Assembly (NCBI GenBank): GCA_039939375.1
Contig: JBDVJO010000011.1
Location: forward strand, 806,001 to 870,000
DNA length: 64,000 nucleotides
From: Paracrocinitomix sp039939375
GTDB lineage: Bacteria > Bacteroidota > Bacteroidia > Flavobacteriales_D > Crocinitomicaceae
Reading direction: 5' to 3'
Under the pieces are notes generated by a model that did not search any database, had not been told where the DNA came from, and saw only the letters and a list, made by a program, of their open reading frames with translations. The translations under genes were made by a program, and so were the position numbers. Shown in pieces: positions 16,573-25,464 of this stretch. Positions within the stretch are counted from its first letter, which is position 1. Every line of letters begins with the position of its first letter.

Positions 16573-17001
16573 GTTATATACAAATACGGTATTCACACCG
16601 TTCCAGGAAGTAGAATATCTTCTTAAGGCCCATTTAGCTGGTCCCTCAATTACTACGCCGGAGGCAATATCAAATTTAGACCCACTACAGGTGTCTTCTA
16701 GTTGAAACATGTTATCCGGATTTACAATAACTGCGCATTCGTCTTCATGGTTGTAAGTACTTTGTCTGTCTAAGGCAACAAACTCATCAAAATTTCGATA
16801 TACAACAATTCCGCGAATTCCTCCGTTTACATAGGCATATTCTCCTGGAGAATTTAATGCTTGATAGGCTGGTAAATCCAAATTAATTGAGATATTTACT
16901 GGTACGCTCGGTAAAGGATGCGTCTCATTATTACAAGATGTTAATAAGAAAGGCACAAAAATTGAGCAATAAATAACTAATCTTGAATATATTTGGTACA
17001 T
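16570..17001 (-). CDS. Lipoprotein with a Rieske-like fold lacking cluster ligands
   Basis: A 143-residue lipoprotein with a lipobox ending at Cys23 (LLTSC). Residues about 80-130 follow the Rieske [2Fe-2S] pattern: GSKFD at 107-111, GVVIEGPA at 115-122, and a closing LRRYS. The cluster ligands are mostly gone: the first CxH reads YNH (83-85), and the CPCH box reads DTCS (103-106). The two disulphide Cys of Rieske proteins appear kept as Cys89 and Cys105. It is therefore probably a structural or binding protein rather than an electron carrier. The start at 17001 gives a clean signal peptide; a longer frame to 17154 lacks one. Its ATG overlaps the ATG of the divergent gene. Confidence 0.7.
   Translation of the reverse strand: MYQIYSRLVIYCSIFVPFLLTSCNNETHPLPSVPVNISINLDLPAYQALNSPGEYAYVNGGIRGIVVYRNFDEFVALDRQSTYNHEDECAVIVNPDNMFQLEDTCSGSKFDIASGVVIEGPAKWALRRYSTSWNGVNTVFVYN
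16962..16995 (+). promoter_or_regulatory. Promoter of the small basic protein gene (TTG, TATATTTG)
   Basis: TATATTTG at 16988-16995 matches the -7 consensus and a TTG at 16962-16964 is spaced 23 bases upstream, the same spacing as at murI. The ATG lies four bases after the box, implying a leaderless transcript. The whole promoter lies inside the 5' coding end of the lipoprotein gene on the other strand. Confidence 0.5.
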
Positions 17002-17278
17002 GAAAAAACAGTTTGTTTCAATATTAACGAAGTTAGCAATAATTATTGCATGCCTGGTTATTGTTCCTACTTCTGTAAATGCGCAGGATAAAGGTGCAAA
17101 AACAGTTAAATCTGGTAAATCGAAAAGCAGATCAAAAAAAATAAAGCAGGGCAAACGTTCAAGAAAGAAAAGTTATAAAAATCAAGATAAGGCTACTCGT
17201 AAGCGAATGAAAAGAGCTGCGAAGAACGCCAAAAGACGCCAGCGAGGTAAGCCAATGAAAAATAACAGGCTGACATAG
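17000..17278 (+). CDS. Small secreted, highly basic protein
   Basis: A 92-residue protein with a clear signal peptide (1-29, ending VNAQ). The mature part of about 63 residues has Lys or Arg at nearly half its positions (for example SRSKKIKQGKRSRKKSYK) and almost no hydrophobic residues. I do not recognise a family. Possible roles are binding of polyanions such as LPS, extracellular DNA or polysaccharide. Its ATG shares two bases with the start codon of the divergent lipoprotein gene. The signal peptide and its own terminator argue that it is real. Confidence 0.65.
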   Translation: MKKQFVSILTKLAIIIACLVIVPTSVNAQDKGAKTVKSGKSKSRSKKIKQGKRSRKKSYKNQDKATRKRMKRAAKNAKRRQRGKPMKNNRLT

Positions 17279-17296
17279 AGCTTCTTAAAATTTGTT

Positions 17297-17340
17297 AAAA
17301 TAGACTTGTATATTTTCTTTGAAATTCAAGTCTATTTTTG
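17297..17340 (+). terminator. Terminator after the basic protein gene
   Basis: A 12-bp stem (AAAATAGACTTG 17297-17308 with its complement 17327-17338), an 18-base loop and a T-rich 3' side. It separates this gene from the receptor operon. Confidence 0.7.
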
Positions 17341-17363
17341 TTTTTAATCCATTCTGTATAAAG

Positions 17364-17371
17364 TAGCTTTG
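17364..17371 (+). promoter_or_regulatory. -7 promoter element of the receptor/PorV operon (TAGCTTTG)
   Basis: TAGCTTTG matches TAnnTTTG. The start codon is 115 bases downstream, so the operon would carry a leader of about 108 bases, longer than for most genes here. I see no riboswitch in that leader. Confidence 0.45.
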
Positions 17372-17485
17372 TAGATGAATCTTTTTGATTAAGATTTTGT
17401 TAAATATTTTATCGCGTTCAAGAAATAAATATCTATATTAGCGCGCTATTGTATTTTAAGATTTTTTAACAAATACACGTAACTT

Positions 17486-20400
17486 ATGCTTACTAACCTT
17501 AGATTTTTGTTAACCGCCTTATTGTTTTCGGCCGGTTTTGCTATTGCTCAAAATGGTACGGGTTCCATTAAAGGAATCGTAACTGATAAAGAAAGTGGTG
17601 ATCCATTGCCGTTTGTTAAAGTTGTGGTAACACAAAACGGAACTCAAAAAGGATTCGCATCAACAGATTTTGATGGAAAGTTTTTAATTTCTTCTCTTGA
17701 GCCAGGTGAATATGACGTGGAGGCAAGATTTGTTGGTTATCAACCAATTCGTCAAGAAGGAGTAGTTGTAAACTCAGATTCATATACTATATTAAATGAC
17801 ATTGAAATGGGGAATTCTCCTGAAATGTTAGATGTTGTAGAAGTGATTCACTATGAGGTGCCTCTAATTAATAAAGATGGTGGTGCATCAGGGGCAACAG
17901 TTACTAGAGATGATATTTCTAAAATGCCAACGCGTTCTGCAACGGGGATCGCTCAAACTGTAGGGGGTGTGTATTCTTCTGAAGGTTCAAGTGGATTAAG
18001 TATTAGAGGAACAAGATCTGATGCTACATATTATTATATAGATGGTATTAAAGTAAGGGGTTCGTCTTCTTTGCCGAAATCTGCAATTCAAGAGGTTTCT
18101 GTAATTACGGGTGGTGTACCAGCTAACTACGGAGATTTAACAGGTGGTATTATTTCAATTACTACTAGAGGACCGTCTTCTAGATATTTTGGGTCTTTTG
18201 AAGGTGTAACTTCAGGGTTCTATTTTAATGGAGATGACCCATTAGGTTATGACGGGAAAGTTTTCGGATTAGATAAATATGCGTACAACTTATTGGAGGG
18301 TATGATTTCTGGTCCATTATTAATGAAAAAAGATTCAACTGGAAAGAAAACGAAGCCTATTTTAGGGTTCTTTATTTCTGGTAACTTCACTGATGTTTTA
18401 GATGGTCGTCCTTTTGCAAATGGCGGGGCTTACAGAATCAAAAAAGATGCTAGAGATTCATTATTAGCAAATCCTTTACGTCCAACTGGTTTAGGTCAGG
18501 GTACTTATTATAACGCTGAGTTTTTAAGACATGATTTTGTTAATCCTGATAATTCAGATTTTGAGCAAGTTAAATGGAGAATGAACGCTAGAAATAGATC
18601 TGCTTCAGCTGCTGGAAAAATTGATGTAAATGCTGGACCTAACATTAACTTAACTTTTGGTGGTTCATTTGCTTGGAGTCAAGGAATGAATTACGATTAT
18701 AACGGTTCATTAATGAACTTTGACAACTTCGGTCAATCTACCAACTTAGACTGGAGAGTTTACGGTAGATTTACTCAACGTTTTAATAATAACACTGAAG
18801 GGTCTACTTCAAAAATTAAATCTGCTAACTATTCAATCATGATTGATTACTCTCAATCTCATGGTAGAGCAGAAGATGTTCGTCATCAAGATAGAATTTT
18901 TAACTACGGACACGTTGGTACGTTCAGAACTGAAAGAGAAACAACTTACGAATTCAACCAAGCTGGAGATTCATTAATTCATAACGGATTTAACGATACT
19001 GTAGTGTATTATACGCCATCTGCTACCAATGAAGCGTTTGCTGCTATTACTTCTCAGTATTACCAAATTTATGCTGGTCAAACAGAAGGTAACTATGAAA
19101 ACTTATTCCAAATCCAACAAGGTGGAGGTTTAAGAAATGGAGATTTACCGCAATCAGTTTATGGAATCTGGAATAACTTAGGAACTCCTTATAACTTTTA
19201 CGGATACAGCCAAGCTGATCAGTTCAGAATCACAGGTTCTGGATCAATTAACTTGAATGACCACTCAATTTCATTAGGTTTTGAATACGAGCAAAGATGG
19301 GATAGAAACTACGGTGGTTCGCCAAATCCAGTAGGTGGAGGAGCAGGTCACAATGGTATTTGGGCTACAGCTCGTCAGTATATGAATAACCACATCTTAG
19401 AGTTAGATAAATCTGCTGCTGGAACTTCATTTGATTATTACGGAACTTTCCCAAGAGTAACTTATGACAGATTGAATGCGTCTGAAGGTGCATACTCTGG
19501 TCAAGAAGGAAATGATGCACAGTATTTCTTTGATTATAATGTAAGAGCTAAATTAGGTTTAGATACAGACGGAACTGATTTCGTAGATGTTGATGCTTTA
19601 AATCCAGATTTCTTTACAGTGGATATGTTCAATGCTGATGAGTTATTAAACTCAGGTGGAACGATCTTTACTTGGTATGGTTATGACCACACAGGTCAAA
19701 AAGTAAGAGGAAATACTAATATTGACGATTACTTTACTGAATATGATGAAAATGGTAATTTCAGAAGACACATTGGTGCTTTCCAACCAATCTATATGTC
19801 AGGTTATATCATGGATAAATTTGCGTTTGATGACATCATCTTTAACGTAGGTGTTCGTGTAGATGTATTTGATGCAAACCAACCGGTATTAAAAGACAAG
19901 TATTTATTATACAACGCTAAAACAGCTGCTGAGGTAACTGATTTAGGAGATCACCCAACAAATATCGGAGACGATTTCATAGTTTATGTGAATGATGTAA
20001 ACAATGTAAACTCAATCAACGGTTATAGAGATGGTGACACGTGGTATGACGCTCAAGGAGTTGAGGTAGCTGACCCTGCTTTAATTGAAGGTTCAAAAGG
20101 TATCGCACCTTACTTACAAGATCCTTCTTTGACTTCACCAAACGCTGACGCATTTGAAGATTACAAACCACAAATCAATTTCATGCCAAGAGTTGCGTTC
20201 TCATTCCCAATTTCTGATGAGGCATCTTTCTTTGCTCACTACGATATCTTAACAAAAAGACCAACTACAGGAAACAGATTTGATCCTATTGATTTCCAAT
20301 TCATGCAAGATAGAAACGTGATTATTAACAATCCTGACTTGAAGCCAGAAAGAACAATTGATTACGAAATTGGATTCCAACAAGTATTATCAAAAACTTC

Positions 20401-21235
20401 ATCATTAAAGATTTCTGCTTTCTACAAAGAGCAAAGAGATCAAGTACAATTGGTGAATGTATTTCAAGCATACCCTAATACATACCGTTCATACGGAAAC
20501 AGAGATTTCGGTACAGTAAAAGGTGTGACTGTTTCTTATGACTTGAGAAGAACAGGAAATATTAGAATGACAGCTTCTTATACTTTACAGTTCGCAAACG
20601 GAACTGGTTCTGACGCAACTTCAGCTTTAGGATTAGTTAACTCTGGAGAGCCAAACTTAAGAACGATCTTCCCTTATTCTTATGACCAAAGACACGGATT
20701 TAATATCGTATTTGATTATAGATATGGTAGCGGAACTGATTATAACGGTCCAAAAATCGGAGAGTTTGAAGTATTCGGAAACACAGGGTTAAACGTTGTT
20801 ACTAACATTGGTTCTGGTACTCCTTATTCAGGGTTGAAGATTCCAGTTGGAGATGCATTATTAACTCCAAATGCTTCTCAACTAGATGGTACATTAAATG
20901 GTTCAAGAAAACCATGGACATACAGAATGGATCTTCAGATTGACAGAAACTTTGATTTAGAGTTCGGAAAAGATGAAGACAAGAAGAAAGCGGCTTACTT
21001 AAATGTTTATTTAAGGGTAACAAACATCTTCAATATTATTAACACATTAAATGTATACCGTGCAACGGGTACGGCTGATGATGACGGTTATTTAGCTGCA
21101 TCTCAGTATCAAGCTTCTATTCAGAATCAATTAGATGAGCAATCATTTAGAGATTATTACCAATTAAAAGTTGTAAATCCATACAACTTTGGTATTCCAA
21201 GAACGATTAGACTGGGTGTAAAATTTGATTTTTAA
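17486..21235 (+). CDS. Large TonB-dependent receptor
   Basis: A 1249-residue outer-membrane receptor, well above the usual 700-1000. A signal peptide (about 1-21) is followed by a carboxypeptidase-regulatory-like domain (about 25-110, GIVTDKESGDPLPFVKVVV), a plug (about 125-240, SIRGTRSDATYYYIDGIKV) and a very large barrel ending RTIRLGVKFDF. The barrel has several long inserts rich in D, N, Y and G that would form extracellular loops. It heads a three-gene unit with a 1385-residue surface protein and a PorV-like barrel. No SusD-like partner is present, so this is not a classical glycan-uptake pair. The substrate is unknown. Confidence 0.88.
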   Translation: MLTNLRFLLTALLFSAGFAIAQNGTGSIKGIVTDKESGDPLPFVKVVVTQNGTQKGFASTDFDGKFLISSLEPGEYDVEARFVGYQPIRQEGVVVNSDSYTILNDIEMGNSPEMLDVVEVIHYEVPLINKDGGASGATVTRDDISKMPTRSATGIAQTVGGVYSSEGSSGLSIRGTRSDATYYYIDGIKVRGSSSLPKSAIQEVSVITGGVPANYGDLTGGIISITTRGPSSRYFGSFEGVTSGFYFNGDDPLGYDGKVFGLDKYAYNLLEGMISGPLLMKKDSTGKKTKPILGFFISGNFTDVLDGRPFANGGAYRIKKDARDSLLANPLRPTGLGQGTYYNAEFLRHDFVNPDNSDFEQVKWRMNARNRSASAAGKIDVNAGPNINLTFGGSFAWSQGMNYDYNGSLMNFDNFGQSTNLDWRVYGRFTQRFNNNTEGSTSKIKSANYSIMIDYSQSHGRAEDVRHQDRIFNYGHVGTFRTERETTYEFNQAGDSLIHNGFNDTVVYYTPSATNEAFAAITSQYYQIYAGQTEGNYENLFQIQQGGGLRNGDLPQSVYGIWNNLGTPYNFYGYSQADQFRITGSGSINLNDHSISLGFEYEQRWDRNYGGSPNPVGGGAGHNGIWATARQYMNNHILELDKSAAGTSFDYYGTFPRVTYDRLNASEGAYSGQEGNDAQYFFDYNVRAKLGLDTDGTDFVDVDALNPDFFTVDMFNADELLNSGGTIFTWYGYDHTGQKVRGNTNIDDYFTEYDENGNFRRHIGAFQPIYMSGYIMDKFAFDDIIFNVGVRVDVFDANQPVLKDKYLLYNAKTAAEVTDLGDHPTNIGDDFIVYVNDVNNVNSINGYRDGDTWYDAQGVEVADPALIEGSKGIAPYLQDPSLTSPNADAFEDYKPQINFMPRVAFSFPISDEASFFAHYDILTKRPTTGNRFDPIDFQFMQDRNVIINNPDLKPERTIDYEIGFQQVLSKTSSLKISAFYKEQRDQVQLVNVFQAYPNTYRSYGNRDFGTVKGVTVSYDLRRTGNIRMTASYTLQFANGTGSDATSALGLVNSGEPNLRTIFPYSYDQRHGFNIVFDYRYGSGTDYNGPKIGEFEVFGNTGLNVVTNIGSGTPYSGLKIPVGDALLTPNASQLDGTLNGSRKPWTYRMDLQIDRNFDLEFGKDEDKKKAAYLNVYLRVTNIFNIINTLNVYRATGTADDDGYLAASQYQASIQNQLDEQSFRDYYQLKVVNPYNFGIPRTIRLGVKFDF

Positions 21236-21270
21236 TTAGATAAAGTAGTTAGAAATCCAAAGAGAAAATT

Positions 21271-24200
21271 ATGAAAAAGGTAATTTTAAACATTTTAGTA
21301 TTAGGGTTAGCAACTTCCTCATTTGCATATAGGAACTTCAATCATCACGGCCCTGATCATGTACCGACTTCAGACTCAAGAGCAGCAAATTGTGCTCCTG
21401 CGAACGAACGTTTGTTTGTTGAATTTAACAATGTAAGAGCTTTAGTAGAAACTGGAGGTTCCTTATGGCAAGACAGAGCGAATGGTTCTGCTTCTTATGA
21501 GATTCCTGCAAATTCAAACAAGTTCGTACTTTATTCTGGAGCACTATGGATGGGTGGTGAAGATGTAAACGGTCAATTAAAATTGGCTGCACACATGTTC
21601 CGTCAAGGAAATGATTTCTGGGCTGGTCCATTAGGTGATTTAATTGCTGGAACAGGAAATTATGATCCATTCACTCCTCAGAATGCAGAGGTTCAATTGT
21701 ATCGTGATTATGGTGCAGCTGAGATTATTCCGTCTGAGTGTTTGAAATATGATAGATTCTATACCATTAGAAAAGCAGAAGTTCAACAATTCATCAACTG
21801 GTGGAATTGTGATCAAGGTTTGTTTGAAAATGAATCTGATTGTGAAGGTGTTGAGCAGCCATCTGACGAAATTCTTGATAGAATCATCAACTGGCCTGCA
21901 CATGGAGATCCTTCTCTAGGACAAGATTTCTACTTAGCGCCTTTCTATGATAATGAAACAGATGCTACACCTGCTAATGGTGTTTATGACCCAATCAATG
22001 ACGGTGATTACCCTTGGTATGATATTAATGATGAGATTGATTGTCGTTCAGATAGAAGAGTAACGCTTTTTGGTGATGAAACGCACTGGTGGGTATTTAA
22101 TGACAAAGGGAACATTCACACAGAAACTGGTGGTGATCCAATTGGAATGGAAGTTAGAGCACAGGCTTTTGCATTCGCAACGGATGATGCAATTAACGAT
22201 ATGACTTTCTATAACTACGAGTTAATTAATCGTGGTACGCAAACTTTACAAAATACTTATTTCGGTCAATGGGTGGATCCAGATATCGGTCAAGCAAACA
22301 ATGACTTCGTTGGTTGTGATGTAAGTAGAGGATTAGGATTTGCTTATAACGGTGAGTCTACAGATAATGGACAAGGTGGTCAAGATCCTTATGGTTCTTC
22401 TCCTCCAGCTATTGGGGTAGATTTCTTCGAAGGTCCTTATCAAGATAATGATGGAATTGATAATGCATTCGGTATTGGTGCAGGTGAAGCATTAAATGGA
22501 ATTGGATATGGTGACCAAGTGATTGATAACGAAAGATTCGGAATGAGAAGATTCGTGTATCACAATCTTGGTGGTGGTCCAACTGGTGACCCGAACAACG
22601 CAACTGATTACTACAGATATCTTCAAGGAATTTGGCAAAATGGTCAGCAAATGACATACGGTGGTAACGGTTTTAATACAGGCTCTTCATTACCAACAGA
22701 CTTCATGTTTCCAGATGATTCAGACCCATTGAATTGGGGTACTGGAGGAGTAGATCCGGGAGAGGATTGGTCAGAAGTTTCAGTAGGTAATCCTTTTGGA
22801 GATAGAAGATTTATTCAGTCTGCTGGACCATTTACCTTGTTACCTGGTGCAGTAAACAATATTACTGTAGGTGTGGTTTATGGAAGAAACACAGCTGAAA
22901 CAGATTTAGAAGCCTCAGTTAGAGCAATGAAATCTGCAGATTCAAAAGCGCAAGCTTTATTCGATAACTGTTTCGAATTAGTGGAGCCACCAGTTGCACC
23001 TTTACTTACAATTCAAGAAATGGAAAATGAGTTGTTATTGTATTTGACTGAGCCAGCTGGTTTTGATGAGCAAGAGTGGTTTGAGATTGACAGAATTAAT
23101 ATCGTTACTCCAGATGATTTAGTTCAACAAGGAATATTTTACAATGACACTTTTAAATTTGAAGGTTATCAAATTTATCAAATGGCTGATGCAGATGCTT
23201 CAGTTGCAGATTTAGATGATATAGAAAAAGCAAGATTAGTTGCTCAGTGTGACATTCAAAATGGTGTGTCTAAATTGGTAAATTACGAATTTGATGAGCA
23301 ATTACAGATTACAATTCCTACGGTCATGGTGGAAGGCGAAGATGAAGGCTTAAAACACTCGTTCTCAATTAAGACGGATTTATTTGCAACTGGTTCTAGT
23401 GGATTGGTAAATCACAAGAAGTATTATTATATTGCTGTAGCTTATGCCTATAATAACTATAAAACATATGACCCTCTTGATCCGGACGCATTGGATGGAC
23501 AAAAGATTCCTTACTTGAGATCGCGTATTTCAGGAACGGGACAAGGTATTGAAGCTGTAGTTGGTATCCCACATGATCCGACTCCTGAGGCGGATGGAAC
23601 GATTTTTACGACTTCATACGGTTTCCAGCCAAAAATCACGCAGATTGAAGGTATTGGGAACGGTGGAACGTTCTTGCAACTAGACTCAGCTTACAGAGCG
23701 TCAGTTATATTAGAGAATTCTCAAGATTTTCCAGTATACGAGTCGGGAGCTGGTCCAATAGATATAAAAGTAATTGATCCATTAAATTTAGCTGGTGGAA
23801 CATATACTTTAGGATTTGGTCAAGATTCTGCATCTGTTGATGAAGATACTTGGTGGTTGACAAGAGCATATACTGATGAAAACGGAGCTGCACAAACTGA
23901 TACGGTTTGGTCGGACTATGTTATTGGAACAAGAAATGAACAATTAATACTGGATTGGGGAATTTCAGTTAATGTAAACCAACAGTTTTATGATGGTACA
24001 GGTAATTGTACCTCTTTGTTTACTGCCCCGATAGATGCAACTCTTACTTATGCTGATTCTTCTAAAGCCTGGTTATATGGTGTCCCTGATAATGATGGAA
24101 ACTATCCAACGAACTGGATTAGATCCGGTAACAATGATAAGCCTGCTGATTTTGACGCGACCACGGATTGTGATCCAGAGAATTGGTTTTCTGACGCTTG

Positions 24201-25428
24201 TCACTATTATGATCATTCATTAGATGCAGATCAAGCTTATGAAAAATTATTAGATGGTACCGTTGCGCCATTCAATAGAGTGGGTTATGGTACATATGGT
24301 TTACCTTATGGATTCCCAGGTGAAATTCCTACGGATCATTGGCAGATTCCTGGTGGAAATCAGTCTTACTTTACTTTGGCAGAAACAGCAAGATCGAAAT
24401 CATGTTTCCCTTCATTACATGACGTGGATGTTGTTTTAACTAGTGATAGAGACTATTGGACAAGATGTCCTGTAATTGAAATTAATGATAACGAATCTCA
24501 AACAGAGCACGGAGACGATATTCTTGAGTTAAGACAAGATGCGTCAGTTGACAAAGATGGAAACCCGGACAACACAGGAACCACAGGTATGGGTTGGTTC
24601 CCAGGTTATGCTGTTGATGTTAACACCGGTAAAAGATTGAACATGGTATTCTCTGAAAACTCTTGGTTGTTAGGTGAGAATGGCGCAGATATGATTTGGA
24701 ACCCGACCTCAAGTTTTGCTGATCAAGTAGGGAATCCTTTGTTCGGAGGAATGCACTACGTTTATATTTTTGGAGAAGAAGTGAATGGAGGTGACTGTCC
24801 TGCTTATGATGGTGGAAATTGGCTAGCTGAAAGATTAGACGGCACAATCAATTCTACTAGTACCAAAGGGTCAAATTTTTATGCTGCATGGAGAAACTGT
24901 ATGTGGGTAATGGAGCCAATGGTTCTTGAAGGTGCTGACTTAATGGCAACTGATGCTGAAATCAACTTAAGAATTCAAAAGCCTTATGAAGAAAGAGTAA
25001 CTAACTCTTCTAATAATGGTCGTCCGTTATACCAATTTACAATTGATGCGCCTACAGAAAAAGTACAAGCTCTTGAGTTAGAGTCAGTATTGGATAATAT
25101 CAATATCGTTCCTAACCCTTACTATGCATATAGTGAGTACGAAACATCTAAGTTAGATAACAGAGTTAAAATTGTTAACCTACCTGAGAGATGTACAGTT
25201 ACAATCTTCAATATGCAAGGAGCATTAGTAAGAGAGTTTGTGAAAGATGATCCATTAACATCTATTGATTGGGATTTGAAAAACCATAGCTCAATTCCAA
25301 TTGCTGGTGGATTATACATCATTCATATTAAAGTGCCAGTTGTTGGTGATAATGCAACGGCTGCTGAACAAGAAAGAATAATCAAGTGGTATGGAGCATT
25401 AAGACCACCAGATCTTGATAACTTATAA
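21271..25428 (+). CDS. Giant secreted protein with atypical T9SS-like C-terminus
   Basis: A 1385-residue secreted protein; the signal peptide ends near residue 19 (SSFAY). The N-terminal 90 residues contain a block I recognise from other Bacteroidota proteins of unknown role (NNVRALVETGGSLWQ, then ALWMGGEDVNGQLKLAA). The rest is Asp-, Asn- and Gly-rich with many aromatic residues and few Cys. The C-terminus resembles a T9SS/FlgD Ig-like domain (INIVPNPYYAYSEYE, CTVTIFNMQGALVREF, GGLYIIHIKV), but it extends about 30 residues past the usual end. The genes either side encode a large TonB receptor and a PorV-type barrel, so a dedicated export or surface-complex role is inferred. Confidence 0.75.
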   Translation: MKKVILNILVLGLATSSFAYRNFNHHGPDHVPTSDSRAANCAPANERLFVEFNNVRALVETGGSLWQDRANGSASYEIPANSNKFVLYSGALWMGGEDVNGQLKLAAHMFRQGNDFWAGPLGDLIAGTGNYDPFTPQNAEVQLYRDYGAAEIIPSECLKYDRFYTIRKAEVQQFINWWNCDQGLFENESDCEGVEQPSDEILDRIINWPAHGDPSLGQDFYLAPFYDNETDATPANGVYDPINDGDYPWYDINDEIDCRSDRRVTLFGDETHWWVFNDKGNIHTETGGDPIGMEVRAQAFAFATDDAINDMTFYNYELINRGTQTLQNTYFGQWVDPDIGQANNDFVGCDVSRGLGFAYNGESTDNGQGGQDPYGSSPPAIGVDFFEGPYQDNDGIDNAFGIGAGEALNGIGYGDQVIDNERFGMRRFVYHNLGGGPTGDPNNATDYYRYLQGIWQNGQQMTYGGNGFNTGSSLPTDFMFPDDSDPLNWGTGGVDPGEDWSEVSVGNPFGDRRFIQSAGPFTLLPGAVNNITVGVVYGRNTAETDLEASVRAMKSADSKAQALFDNCFELVEPPVAPLLTIQEMENELLLYLTEPAGFDEQEWFEIDRINIVTPDDLVQQGIFYNDTFKFEGYQIYQMADADASVADLDDIEKARLVAQCDIQNGVSKLVNYEFDEQLQITIPTVMVEGEDEGLKHSFSIKTDLFATGSSGLVNHKKYYYIAVAYAYNNYKTYDPLDPDALDGQKIPYLRSRISGTGQGIEAVVGIPHDPTPEADGTIFTTSYGFQPKITQIEGIGNGGTFLQLDSAYRASVILENSQDFPVYESGAGPIDIKVIDPLNLAGGTYTLGFGQDSASVDEDTWWLTRAYTDENGAAQTDTVWSDYVIGTRNEQLILDWGISVNVNQQFYDGTGNCTSLFTAPIDATLTYADSSKAWLYGVPDNDGNYPTNWIRSGNNDKPADFDATTDCDPENWFSDACHYYDHSLDADQAYEKLLDGTVAPFNRVGYGTYGLPYGFPGEIPTDHWQIPGGNQSYFTLAETARSKSCFPSLHDVDVVLTSDRDYWTRCPVIEINDNESQTEHGDDILELRQDASVDKDGNPDNTGTTGMGWFPGYAVDVNTGKRLNMVFSENSWLLGENGADMIWNPTSSFADQVGNPLFGGMHYVYIFGEEVNGGDCPAYDGGNWLAERLDGTINSTSTKGSNFYAAWRNCMWVMEPMVLEGADLMATDAEINLRIQKPYEERVTNSSNNGRPLYQFTIDAPTEKVQALELESVLDNINIVPNPYYAYSEYETSKLDNRVKIVNLPERCTVTIFNMQGALVREFVKDDPLTSIDWDLKNHSSIPIAGGLYIIHIKVPVVGDNATAAEQERIIKWYGALRPPDLDNL

Positions 25429-25464
25429 TACTAATTGATTAATCACTTTGAAATTATTCGAATT

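Noticed and set aside
17002..17154. N-terminal extension of the Rieske-like lipoprotein
   Set aside because: The extension is antisense to the basic protein and would bury the lipoprotein signal.
17000..17278. Reading the basic protein as a ribosomal protein
   Set aside because: It has a clear signal peptide and no ribosomal protein motif; high charge alone is not enough.
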